Below are positions 19,444 through 27,486 of a stretch of DNA of 64,000 bases, piece after piece. Positions within the stretch are counted from its first letter, which is position 1. Every line of letters begins with the position of its first letter. This DNA is from Helicobacter typhlonius (GTDB taxonomy: Bacteria; Campylobacterota; Campylobacteria; Campylobacterales; Helicobacteraceae). The DNA lies in NCBI RefSeq assembly GCF_001460635.1, contig NZ_LN907858.1, positions 868,001-932,000 on the forward strand. The letters are read 5' to 3'. The notes beneath the pieces are model-generated. The model saw nothing but the letters and a program-made list of their open reading frames with translations, did not search any database and was not told where the DNA came from. The translations under genes were made by a program, and so were the position numbers.

Positions 19444-21033
19444 CTATACATTGAATCCGGCACTGATAATAATAAAATAAGTAAAAGCACCAAGGAGCGC
19501 AGATACTGGCACCGTGATAAGCCAAGAAGCAATAATCTTATTAATAGCACTTCGCTTTACAAGCTCCTGCTTATAGGCTTTTTTGAGTGATTTGCGCTCT
19601 TTTCTATCAAGGCGAGGCATTGTGTTAAGACTCTTATTGTTCTTCAAAGCTTCAAGCATTAAGCCTTTTTTCTTAATACTCGCCTTATTGAATCTCTCTA
19701 AAAAAGCTTCCACTTCCTGCGCGTCTTTACCCTTGTGTGCTTCGATGATTGTTTGCTGCATCTCGTAGTAACGCTTTTTTAAATACTCTCTTAAGAATCC
19801 AACACCAAAAATTGCACCAAGCGCAATGTGTGTTGAGCTGACAGGTAAGCCAAGTTGAGAGGCAAGAAGCACGGTAAGTGCCGCACTCATAGCAATACAA
19901 AATGCTCTCATTTTGTCAAGTTCTGTAATTTCGCTTCCAACGGTGCGTATGAGCCGAGGACCATAAAGGGCAAGTCCCAGTGAGATTCCCAAACCTCCAA
20001 TAAGCATAATCCAAAATGGCACAGGAATTTTAGCAGCGACTGCATCGCTAACCATAGACTGCAGTCCCTCGCTAATAGCCGCGAGTGGTCCAATAGCATT
20101 TGCCACATCGTTCGCGCCGTGTGCAAAGCTTAGGAGTGCGGCTGCAAAGATAAGCGGTATTGTGAAAAGCGAGTTTATATCCTCTTTTGTATTGAGGATT
20201 GAATCTGCTTTTTTTGCAACAATTGGGCGCACGATAAAAAATGTTATCACCGCTATGACAAATCCAACCCCTGCAGCTATGCCAAAGTCAATTTCTGGCA
20301 AGACTTTTTTCAAGCCCTTAATGATGAGATAGAGGCTAAAAGCCCAAGTCATAATGAAAATAAGGATAGGCACAACACGTTTAGCGGCTTCGCGCTTATC
20401 TTCTTTATAGGTAATACTTTTTTTGATAATGATGAGGAAAAGCACAGCAATGACGCCACCAAGCACCGGTGAAATTACCCAGCTTGAAGCAATGCGTAAA
20501 AGTTCACTCCAATTTACCACTCCAGCTCCACCAGCTACGATACCTGCCCCCAAAATACCTCCTACAAGCGAATGTGTAGTAGAGACAGGTGCACCGATAA
20601 TAGTGGCGAGATGAAGCCATACCGCAGCAGAGAGTAGGGCGGCTAACATAAGTGCGAGAAAAATTCTAGATTCTGTAATTTGGCTAGCATCTACGATACC
20701 GGATTTGATGGTGCTTACCACCTCTCCACCAGCGATGATAGCTCCCATTGCTTCACAAATAGCCGCTATGATAATCGCGCCTACAAGCGTTATGGCTTGA
20801 GAGCCCACAGCTGGACCGACATTATTTGCCACATCGTTCGCGCCAATATTCATCGCCATATAGCCGCCTACGATAGTAGCAAACACGAGCAGAAGTGTGT
20901 TGTGTCCTGTATGAACAAATATAGCAATGAGCGAAATGACTAAGAAAAATATGAGGACAACAAATATCTTAATGCCGTCTTCGCGATTAAATTTCTGCGC
21001 TTTTTCTATGTGCTTTATGTCTTTGAACTCCAT
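19444..21033 (-). CDS. pit: PiT-family inorganic phosphate transporter
   Basis: A 529-residue inner-membrane protein with the duplicated PiT signature: GANDVANNVGPAVGS near residue 55 and GANDVANAIGPLAAI near 335, plus GAPVSTTHSLVGGILG and GLPVSSTHIALGAIFG. These transport metal-phosphate complexes with protons; a sulphate-permease role is known for some relatives. Start at 21033 is set by AAGGAGG; an upstream in-frame Met would run into dctM. It begins 19 bp after dctM ends and is probably the last gene of the dctPQM operon. The left end of the 6.4-kb repeat (20615) falls inside codon 140, so only this copy is complete. Confidence 0.93.
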   Translation of the reverse strand: MEFKDIKHIEKAQKFNREDGIKIFVVLIFFLVISLIAIFVHTGHNTLLLVFATIVGGYMAMNIGANDVANNVGPAVGSQAITLVGAIIIAAICEAMGAIIAGGEVVSTIKSGIVDASQITESRIFLALMLAALLSAAVWLHLATIIGAPVSTTHSLVGGILGAGIVAGGAGVVNWSELLRIASSWVISPVLGGVIAVLFLIIIKKSITYKEDKREAAKRVVPILIFIMTWAFSLYLIIKGLKKVLPEIDFGIAAGVGFVIAVITFFIVRPIVAKKADSILNTKEDINSLFTIPLIFAAALLSFAHGANDVANAIGPLAAISEGLQSMVSDAVAAKIPVPFWIMLIGGLGISLGLALYGPRLIRTVGSEITELDKMRAFCIAMSAALTVLLASQLGLPVSSTHIALGAIFGVGFLREYLKKRYYEMQQTIIEAHKGKDAQEVEAFLERFNKASIKKKGLMLEALKNNKSLNTMPRLDRKERKSLKKAYKQELVKRSAINKIIASWLITVPVSALLGAFTYFIIISAGFNV

Positions 21034-21052
21034 AAAACCTCCTTTAGCTTGA

Positions 21053-22324
21053 TTAAATTTGGTTTGGCAACCAGAGAGAGATTTGCGGGATATATGTAAT
21101 AAGTAGCAAGCCAACCAGCATCACGCAAAGCCAAGGCAACACGGCACTTGTTACATCCTTGAGACTTAGTCCAGTAAGTGAGCTTGCCACAAAAAGATTT
21201 AGTCCCACAGGCGGTGTGAGCATTCCTAGCTCCATATTGACAACCATAACGATACCAAAGTGTATGGGGTCAATACCTAAGGCTAATGCGATAGGTAGGA
21301 GTAAGGGTGTCATAATCATAATGACAGAGCTTGGCTCCATAAACTGCCCCATAACAAATAGCACGAGATTAACAAGTATGAGGAATGCCCACCAGCTCAT
21401 ATTTTGTGCCACGAGGAATTCGGCGATGAGATGAGGGATTCTCTCATTTGTCAAAAAATGTGCGAAAACGACAGCGAAGCCGATGATGAAAAATATCATC
21501 GCAGTGGTAATTGCCGCGTCTAAAAAAACACCATAAAGTTCTTTAAACTTAATGTCTTTATATACAAAAACAGAGATGATAAACGCATACACCGCGCTAA
21601 TACCCGCGGCTTCTGTGGCGGTGAAAATACCCCCATAAATACCACCAATGATGACAAAAATGATAAGTAAAGCCCAAAACGCTTCGCGGAATTTTTTAAA
21701 TCTTATTTTAAAGCTTTCAGGTTTGCTTGCTTTGAATCCCAGCCTTTTTGCACCTATGTAGGCATAGAGCATCATCATAGCACCTATCATTACACCTGGG
21801 ACTATCCCAGCTATAAATAGCTTCTCAATCGATACTTCGGCAGTTACGCCATAGACAATCATTACCACAGAAGGCGGAATAAGAATCCCCAAGCTCCCCG
21901 CGGAGGTGACTGCACCCACAGCATAGCTTTTAGGGTAACCAGCGTTTTTAATAGCCACAAACATCACTGAACCAACAGCGATAACGGTTGCAGGAGAGCT
22001 GCCACTTACCGCAGCAAAGATGATACAAGCCAAAATCGCACTCATAGGCAACCCACCGGGCAAATGCCCCACAAGCGAAGTAGCAAAGCTAATAATGCGT
22101 TGAGCTGAGCTACCTTTGCTCATCAAAGAGCCAGCTAAGATAAACATAGGAATTGCCATAAGCGCAGGTTTCAAGCCATTAAACATAATTTCAGCCGAGC
22201 CAACAATATTATATGAAGTAAAAAAGAAAAGCGCACTTATGGCACTTACGCCTAAGGCAATACTTACGGGTACTCCCAAAAGAAGCAACCCAAACAACAC
22301 AAGCAATAAATATGCGACACTCAT
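21053..22324 (-). CDS. dctM: TRAP transporter large permease DctM (repeat copy 1)
   Basis: A 423-residue polytopic protein with DctM features: LLGVPVSIALGVSAI near the N-terminus, LAGSLMSKGSSAQRI, AAVSGSSPATVIAVGSVM around 110, GSLGILIPPSVVMIVYG near 150, and TPPVGLNLFVASS near 380. It is the sodium-coupled translocation subunit working with DctQ and the binding protein. Twelve base pairs separate it from dctQ upstream and 19 from pit downstream, so dctP-dctQ-dctM-pit looks like one transcript. The substrate class (C4-dicarboxylate or other organic acid) is inferred from family only. Confidence 0.95.
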   Translation of the reverse strand: MSVAYLLLVLFGLLLLGVPVSIALGVSAISALFFFTSYNIVGSAEIMFNGLKPALMAIPMFILAGSLMSKGSSAQRIISFATSLVGHLPGGLPMSAILACIIFAAVSGSSPATVIAVGSVMFVAIKNAGYPKSYAVGAVTSAGSLGILIPPSVVMIVYGVTAEVSIEKLFIAGIVPGVMIGAMMMLYAYIGAKRLGFKASKPESFKIRFKKFREAFWALLIIFVIIGGIYGGIFTATEAAGISAVYAFIISVFVYKDIKFKELYGVFLDAAITTAMIFFIIGFAVVFAHFLTNERIPHLIAEFLVAQNMSWWAFLILVNLVLFVMGQFMEPSSVIMIMTPLLLPIALALGIDPIHFGIVMVVNMELGMLTPPVGLNLFVASSLTGLSLKDVTSAVLPWLCVMLVGLLLITYIPQISLWLPNQI

Positions 22325-22335
22325 TGATAGCCCTA

Positions 22336-22953
22336 CTAATTTTTTATGACTGAATCGTGTATCATTTCAGTTTCTGCGTTTCTTACAACCTTGTCTGCGT
22401 CTGTCCAAGATACTTCATAGATTTTTTCAATCGAACGATAAGTTGCGCCAAAAAAAGCAAAAGGTAAACAAAGCAAGAAAATCCATAAGGGCACATTATG
22501 CAGAGCCTCGCTCATATAGCCAAGCATATAATTATCATAGCACACCATAATCCCAGCATAAGCCATAAATGCAAGAAAAAGAGAATTGATGATATGTATA
22601 GATATTACACAAGCTTTAGCGAGCTTTGGAGGAAATTTATCTAAAAGCATAGTTACGCTAATATGCACACCTTTTCTAAATCCATACGCTGCGCCAAAAA
22701 ACGCCGACCACAAAAAGCAATAGCGCGCAACTTCCTCTGCCCAAGTAAGTGAGAGCTGGAAAGTATCGGGAAAAAGCCCTGTGAGGTAGCGGCAGAATAC
22801 ATTTATTGCTGTGATAAGCACACCAATGGTTAAGCCCATTACCGCAATAGTTTTATTGATAGAGGCGATAATCTTATCTAAGATAGCAAAGATTCGAAGA
22901 ACGCGTGGGTTATGGTGAGCCCACACAAATGGTTTAGCAATAAAAGAAAGCAT
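22336..22953 (-). CDS. dctQ: TRAP transporter small permease DctQ (repeat copy 1)
   Basis: A 205-residue protein with four hydrophobic segments and the DctQ signature around residues 70-100: LSLTWAEEVARYCFLWSAFFG followed by YGFRKGVHISVTML. It joins the large permease DctM in the inner membrane. The N-terminal 30 residues are a positively charged cytoplasmic helix. It lies between dctP (19 bp) and dctM (11 bp), with a weak ribosome site (AGGTTG). Confidence 0.92.
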   Translation of the reverse strand: MLSFIAKPFVWAHHNPRVLRIFAILDKIIASINKTIAVMGLTIGVLITAINVFCRYLTGLFPDTFQLSLTWAEEVARYCFLWSAFFGAAYGFRKGVHISVTMLLDKFPPKLAKACVISIHIINSLFLAFMAYAGIMVCYDNYMLGYMSEALHNVPLWIFLLCLPFAFFGATYRSIEKIYEVSWTDADKVVRNAETEMIHDSVIKN

Positions 22954-22972
22954 TTTTCAACCTCAATTACCC

Positions 22973-23983
22973 TTATTCTACTTGCAATACTTTTTCAATC
23001 AAGTCTTGTCCCACGATGTTATAAAACTTAGGATAAATAGCCTGCATATTCTCTTTCCAAGTAGCGATTTGCTCGTCTGTGAGGGTAAAAATCTGTGTTT
23101 TTGTTGCATCGTCTTTTTTTAGCTTTTCTAATAGAATCTTTTCCTCTTTTTCACTCTCTATGCGTTCAAACTCTGTAGCCTCGTGTAAAGCTTGAGTGAA
23201 AATATCTTTTAAATCATCAGGGAGTTGCTTCCAAAATCCATCACTTACAACTACCAAATAACCCAAATAGCCGTGGTTTGAGAGTGTAACAGAGCTTTGC
23301 ACTTCATAAAACTTTGAGTTATAGAGGTTTGAGAGAGGATTCTCAGCCGCATCGACCACACCGGTAGAGAGTGCAGAATATACTTCGCCAAAAGGTAACA
23401 CTTGTGGAATCGCACCAATTGCCTTTGTTTGCTCCTCTAGCACTTTTGAGCTCATAATACGCATTTTTTGCCCTTTCGCATCTTCTGGGAGGACAATAGG
23501 CTTTTTATTCGTGCTAAATTGTTTAAAACCTGCGTCCCAATAATCTAATGCAACAATGCCCCGCTTAGAAATTATATCTTTTAGAATCTGCCCCACTTCA
23601 CCATCCATTACCTTATGCAAATGCTCTGTATCGCGGAATAAAAACGGCACATCCCAAATATTAAACTCTTTCGCGATAGGGGTAAATTTTGAAAAGCTCG
23701 GTGCTGCCATTTGCACATTATTACGCGTAAGCTCTTGAAAGACTTTATCATCATCAACAAGTTGTGCGCTCGGGAAAACTTCTACCTTGATTTTGCCATT
23801 ACTTAGTTCCTCTACGCGCTTAGCAAAAAAATCAGCAGCTTGACCTTTGGGTGTGTTTGCGCTCACTACGTGGGCAAATTTTACCTTATAAACATCTTGC
23901 TTTGCTTGTTTTTCGCCCTCACCACAGCCTATAAACCCTAAACTTATTGCACTGATTAGGGCTAAAATTGAAAGTTTTTTCAT
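22973..23983 (-). CDS. dctP: TRAP transporter solute-binding lipoprotein DctP (repeat copy 1)
   Basis: A 336-residue binding protein that delivers substrate to DctQM. The start at 23983 has AAGGAGTAGCA upstream; a longer frame from 24028 has no ribosome site. The signal peptide MKKLSILALISAISLGFIGC ends in a lipobox-like FIGC, so the mature protein is probably a membrane-anchored lipoprotein. DctP landmarks: FAHVVSANTPKGQAADFFA near 35, VFPSAQLVDDDKVFQEL, the RIMSSKVLEEQTKAIGA segment with the conserved Arg that pairs with substrate carboxylate, and GEVYSALSTGVVDAAENPLS. First gene of the operon. Confidence 0.93.
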   Translation of the reverse strand: MKKLSILALISAISLGFIGCGEGEKQAKQDVYKVKFAHVVSANTPKGQAADFFAKRVEELSNGKIKVEVFPSAQLVDDDKVFQELTRNNVQMAAPSFSKFTPIAKEFNIWDVPFLFRDTEHLHKVMDGEVGQILKDIISKRGIVALDYWDAGFKQFSTNKKPIVLPEDAKGQKMRIMSSKVLEEQTKAIGAIPQVLPFGEVYSALSTGVVDAAENPLSNLYNSKFYEVQSSVTLSNHGYLGYLVVVSDGFWKQLPDDLKDIFTQALHEATEFERIESEKEEKILLEKLKKDDATKTQIFTLTDEQIATWKENMQAIYPKFYNIVGQDLIEKVLQVE

Positions 23984-24106
23984 TGCTACTCCTTTTGAGT
24001 TTTGTTGCATTCTATATATAAAAAGCATTAAGATTCATTATAAGAGCGGAATTTGATATGAAAATGCGCTTCTTATGTGTGATTTATAAACAATTCTACA
24101 CTCTTA

Positions 24107-24112
24107 ATTATA
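24107..24112 (-). promoter_or_regulatory. -10 box TATAAT, dctPQM-pit operon
   Basis: GCGTATAATTAAG on the - strand, about 124 bp before the dctP start. It recurs in the repeats at 30541-30546 and 36975-36980, so every copy of the operon keeps its promoter. Confidence 0.55.
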
Positions 24113-24160
24113 CGCTATGAGGCAAAAAATGGCATTTGATAAGTATTTGAAAAAATAGGC

Positions 24161-24166
24161 TAGAAT
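24161..24166 (+). promoter_or_regulatory. -10 box TAGAAT, nfu-murE operon
   Basis: AATAGGCTAGAATAGG on the + strand, 50 bp before nfu, divergent from the dctP promoter. Recurs at +6,434 and +12,868. Confidence 0.5.
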
Positions 24167-24215
24167 AGGTTTTTCTAGCAATGAAACAAAATAAAATGAA
24201 GATTCTTAAGGAGTT

Positions 24216-24485
24216 ATGGTGTTTCCATTTAGTGATGAAGAACTGCAAATGCCCGTTGAAATGGTGATACAGAAGGTTCGACCAACATTAACATTAGATG
24301 GTGGCGATATTACTCTGCTTGGTATTAAAGATGCTAAAGTGTATGTGAGGCTTGAGGGTGCGTGTAAGGGCTGTCCAAGTTCAGCAAATACGCTCAAGTA
24401 TGCTATTGAAAATCGTTTAAAAGAAGAAATTCACCCCGATATTGGCATTGTGAATGTTAGGCACGGAGAAGAAACTACATTATAA
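24216..24485 (+). CDS. NifU-like C-terminal domain (Nfu) iron-sulphur scaffold (repeat copy 1)
   Basis: An 89-residue stand-alone Nfu domain: KVRPTLTLDGGDITLLGI, then RLEGACKGCPSSANTLK with the CxxC pair that binds a bridging iron-sulphur cluster between two subunits, and EEIHPDIGIVNV. Nfu proteins carry 4Fe-4S clusters to target enzymes in the cytoplasm. AAGGAG precedes the ATG. The hypothetical gene follows by 46 bp and murE after it; the grouping seems to be genomic rather than functional. Confidence 0.9.
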   Translation: MVFPFSDEELQMPVEMVIQKVRPTLTLDGGDITLLGIKDAKVYVRLEGACKGCPSSANTLKYAIENRLKEEIHPDIGIVNVRHGEETTL

Positions 24486-24531
24486 AATTTGCGAATCTTG
24501 TGGGCAGAAAGCACAGAATAAGCGAGGCAGT

Positions 24532-25158
24532 ATGGAAGCGATAAAATTAACAGATATACGCACAAGACGTGAAGTCAATAAAAACAATAAGAGAGCTTTT
24601 GCACTTTTTATACAAAAGCAATACAAACAAGCCTTTGAGCTTTTCTCACACAATTTACAGCTTGATTCGGAGAATACAGAATCACTTATCGGGCTCCTTT
24701 TAGCGGATATGGCGCAGGACTTTGAGGAACAAGCTCTAGGCATATATGAGTATTACCAAATTTTACTTTCACAAGAGATAAGCAAGACAAAGGCTAGGGC
24801 GCAGATTCTAAAAACAATTCAAAGTCTTGATAAAAGCACAAATAAGATTTTTTCGTTTCTAAGAGGCATAGAGAATCTCCGTGCAGACGCGATTGATGGG
24901 ATTTTGTATCAGGATTTTAAGCGCATAGCTAAGGATAATTTTAAACGAGCCTTTGAGGATTTGATTTTCAGCACGAAGATTATTTTTACAAACAAGGGTG
25001 ATTTTTACGAGTTCCTTAATCAATTGGTGGAGAATGATTATCAAGATATGTCGCTTGAGTATATAGAATCTCTTAAGAAAAATATTATGTACGACAAGGA
25101 ATTTGAGAAAATACTGCAAAAGGTTGGCAATGATATTCACAAAAAACATAAAGCATAG
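24532..25158 (+). CDS. TPR-like hypothetical protein (repeat copy 1)
   Basis: A 208-residue, charged, largely helical soluble protein. Residues about 18-60 (FALFIQKQYKQAFELF, LDSENTESLIGLLLADM) read as a tetratricopeptide-like helical pair; the rest has regular helices (ENLRADAIDGILYQDFKR). No catalytic motif. Start at 24532 chosen for GAGGC upstream and because the longer frame overlaps nfu. Its end overlaps the start of murE by 29 bp, which implies translational coupling. Similar genes sit beside murE in other Helicobacter genomes, as far as I recall, but no function is known to me. Confidence 0.75.
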   Translation: MEAIKLTDIRTRREVNKNNKRAFALFIQKQYKQAFELFSHNLQLDSENTESLIGLLLADMAQDFEEQALGIYEYYQILLSQEISKTKARAQILKTIQSLDKSTNKIFSFLRGIENLRADAIDGILYQDFKRIAKDNFKRAFEDLIFSTKIIFTNKGDFYEFLNQLVENDYQDMSLEYIESLKKNIMYDKEFEKILQKVGNDIHKKHKA

Positions 25159-26635
25159 GGGCAAAGTTTATAACGCACTAACCGATGATACACGCGTGAT
25201 TGAGGCGTTTTTGAGTAATCAAGTAGCGCAAGATGAAAAACTAAAACTCGATTCCTTACTCCTTGTGAAAACCAAGCAAAACACGCCATTTGTGGCAAAA
25301 CTCCAAGAGCACATAGCCTTGCAAAGCACGGAGGGTGATTTAGAATCTAATGTGGATTCTATGGATTCTCAAGGAGATGAAGTTTCCAAAAAAGGCAAAG
25401 TTTGTGTAGATTCTAAGGGGCTTATGAAAACTCCCTGTTCGCAGATTCATATTATAGAGGCAAATGAGCTTTATGATGTGCTTTTTGCCAAATCCGCAAT
25501 GCAAATCGTAGGGATTACGGGCACAAATGGCAAAACAACAACCGCGGCGATTATCTACTCGATTTTGCTTGATTTGGGCTATAAGGTGGCGTTGCTTGGC
25601 ACGAGAGGATTTTTTGCAAATGACAAGCAGATAAGGCAAAAGGGGCTGACAACGCCCGGTTTGCTCGAGCTTTATGAGGATTTGTGTATCGCACAAGAAG
25701 AGAGTTGTGATTTTTTCATTATGGAAGCAAGTTCGCACGCCATTGAGCAAGAGCGCGTAGCAGGACTTAAGTTTGCCTTGAAGATTCTCACAAACATTAC
25801 GAGCGACCACTTGGATTATCATAAAAGTATTGAGGAGTATCGCCGAGTAAAAAATAGCTTTTTTGAGGGCGAGGGTGCAAAATTGCTGAATGCTGATGAG
25901 CCACACGCGCGATGTGCGGATAAGGAGGCGTTTTACTATGGTGTGGAAAAGAGAGGGCATTTGAATGTTTCTGCCTATGCTTTAGAATCTGGCATAGACG
26001 CGCATATCGTGTGGCAGCATAAGAATGAAGTGGATAAAAGCGCGATAGAGGCGCATTTATATGGCAAACATAATTTGTATAATATTCTTGCTGGTATTGC
26101 TGGAGTGAAGATTCTCACCCATACATCTTTAGAATCTATTGCCGCGACTTTGGGGAATTTTGGCGGTGTAGGTGGGCGTATGGAAGTCGTGCATACAAAA
26201 CCGCTTGTGATTGTGGATTTTGCCCATACACACGATGGTATGAAGCAGATTTTTGAAAGTTTTAGGCATCAAAAACTTGCCGTTGTCTTTGGTGCAGGGG
26301 GCGATAGAGACAAAAGCAAACGTCCTAAAATGGGTGCGTGTGCGGCATATTATGCCCATAAAATATATATTACAAGCGATAATCCGCGCACAGAATCCCC
26401 GCAGAGCATTATAGATGATATTTTAAACGGGATAGAAAGGAGTGAGCGCGTATGTGTAGAGATTAATCGTAAAGAAGCTATACACCGCGCCCTTGATGAA
26501 CTAGCAGATGATGAAGTGTTGCTGATTCTAGGTAAGGGCGATGAGGATTATCAAATCATCGGCACACAAAAAATACATTTTGATGATAGGGAAGTGGTGA
26601 GAGATTATTTTAAAAAAAGTAATGCGAGTAAATAG
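25130..26635 (+). CDS. murE: UDP-MurNAc-tripeptide synthetase MurE (repeat copy 1)
   Basis: A 501-residue cytoplasmic ligase that adds the third stem amino acid to UDP-MurNAc-L-Ala-D-Glu. ATP loop GITGTNGKTTTAA near residue 138, LGTRGFF, ASSHAIEQERVAGL, NITSDHLDYH, FAHTHDGM, FGAGGDRDKSKRPKMG, and TSDNPRTE, whose DNPR motif is the meso-diaminopimelate selector. Start at 25130 matches H. pylori MurE, whose N-terminus begins a few residues before a similar TDDT segment. Residues about 65-105 hold a Ser/Asp/Lys-rich insert containing four AGAATCT/GATTCT words that is not needed for the fold in relatives. Essential for peptidoglycan. Confidence 0.95.
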   Translation: MIFTKNIKHRGKVYNALTDDTRVIEAFLSNQVAQDEKLKLDSLLLVKTKQNTPFVAKLQEHIALQSTEGDLESNVDSMDSQGDEVSKKGKVCVDSKGLMKTPCSQIHIIEANELYDVLFAKSAMQIVGITGTNGKTTTAAIIYSILLDLGYKVALLGTRGFFANDKQIRQKGLTTPGLLELYEDLCIAQEESCDFFIMEASSHAIEQERVAGLKFALKILTNITSDHLDYHKSIEEYRRVKNSFFEGEGAKLLNADEPHARCADKEAFYYGVEKRGHLNVSAYALESGIDAHIVWQHKNEVDKSAIEAHLYGKHNLYNILAGIAGVKILTHTSLESIAATLGNFGGVGGRMEVVHTKPLVIVDFAHTHDGMKQIFESFRHQKLAVVFGAGGDRDKSKRPKMGACAAYYAHKIYITSDNPRTESPQSIIDDILNGIERSERVCVEINRKEAIHRALDELADDEVLLILGKGDEDYQIIGTQKIHFDDREVVRDYFKKSNASK

Positions 26636-26750
26636 ACGCACATAAGGCTCTTTATAAAAAAGATTTAAAGTCGCAATACGCACTTCTTAAGCTTAAGGGT
26701 ATTGTAAAACTATGCTACAATACGCACTTATTTTGATACAAGGAGATTTT

Positions 26751-27050
26751 ATGCAATGTCGTAGATATATGAGATATATGAAAAATATCATTAAGATGCC
26801 ATCTCGGGTTAAAGCTATATACGAGACACAAGACAAATTGCTTCATTCTCTCATCTCGGCACAAATGGTGGCTCATATCGACAAACTTGATGTTGTGCTT
26901 GAGCTAGCAAAGAGCTTTAGTAAAGCAGAGATAATACGCAACAAAGAAAAAGCCCTTGCTTATTTCTCACTTATAAATCCCGTGCGCTCACTTTCATTTA
27001 ATCTTGTGCGTATCGGCGGGCAAACTGATGGTGGGTATGTTCTTTTATAG
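26751..27050 (+). pseudogene. truncated 5' fragment of the methyltransferase gene (copy 1)
   Basis: Ninety-nine codons from the ATG after AAGGAG; identical to the start of the gene at 39619. It ends at the repeat junction, where T from this gene plus AG from pit create a TAG stop. It lacks the SAM-binding and catalytic part and should not be active. Confidence 0.85.
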
Positions 27051-27467
27051 CCATACCGCAGCAGAGAGTAGGGCGGCTAACATAAGTGCGAGAAAAATTC
27101 TAGATTCTGTAATTTGGCTAGCATCTACGATACCGGATTTGATGGTGCTTACCACCTCTCCACCAGCGATGATAGCTCCCATTGCTTCACAAATAGCCGC
27201 TATGATAATCGCGCCTACAAGCGTTATGGCTTGAGAGCCCACAGCTGGACCGACATTATTTGCCACATCGTTCGCGCCAATATTCATCGCCATATAGCCG
27301 CCTACGATAGTAGCAAACACGAGCAGAAGTGTGTTGTGTCCTGTATGAACAAATATAGCAATGAGCGAAATGACTAAGAAAAATATGAGGACAACAAATA
27401 TCTTAATGCCGTCTTCGCGATTAAATTTCTGCGCTTTTTCTATGTGCTTTATGTCTTTGAACTCCAT
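27045..27467 (-). pseudogene. truncated 5' fragment of pit (copy 2)
   Basis: First 140 codons of the phosphate transporter, ending in SAAVWL and a TAA supplied by the methyltransferase-gene tail. It keeps the ribosome site and the first GANDVANNVGP motif but lacks the second half-repeat, so transport is unlikely. A small membrane fragment could still be made at the end of the dctPQM transcript. Its stop overlaps the end of the convergent methyltransferase fragment by 6 bp. Confidence 0.85.
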
Positions 27468-27486
27468 AAAACCTCCTTTAGCTTGA

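Larger units (their letters stand above)
20615..27048. repeat. tandem 6,434-bp repeat, copy 1
   Basis: Begins inside pit (AGCCATACCGCAGC...) and ends inside the methyltransferase gene (...GTTCTTTTAT). Contains pit codons 1-140, dctM, dctQ, dctP, nfu, a hypothetical gene, murE and 99 codons of the methyltransferase gene. All gene coordinates recur at +6,434 and +12,868 with identical predicted proteins. No direct repeat or mobile element is seen at the ends. Confidence 0.95.

Noticed and set aside
24454-24531. N-terminal extension of the TPR-like gene with CESCGQK
   Set aside because: Looks like a zinc ribbon but overlaps nfu in another frame and lacks a ribosome site; the start at 24532 is better supported.
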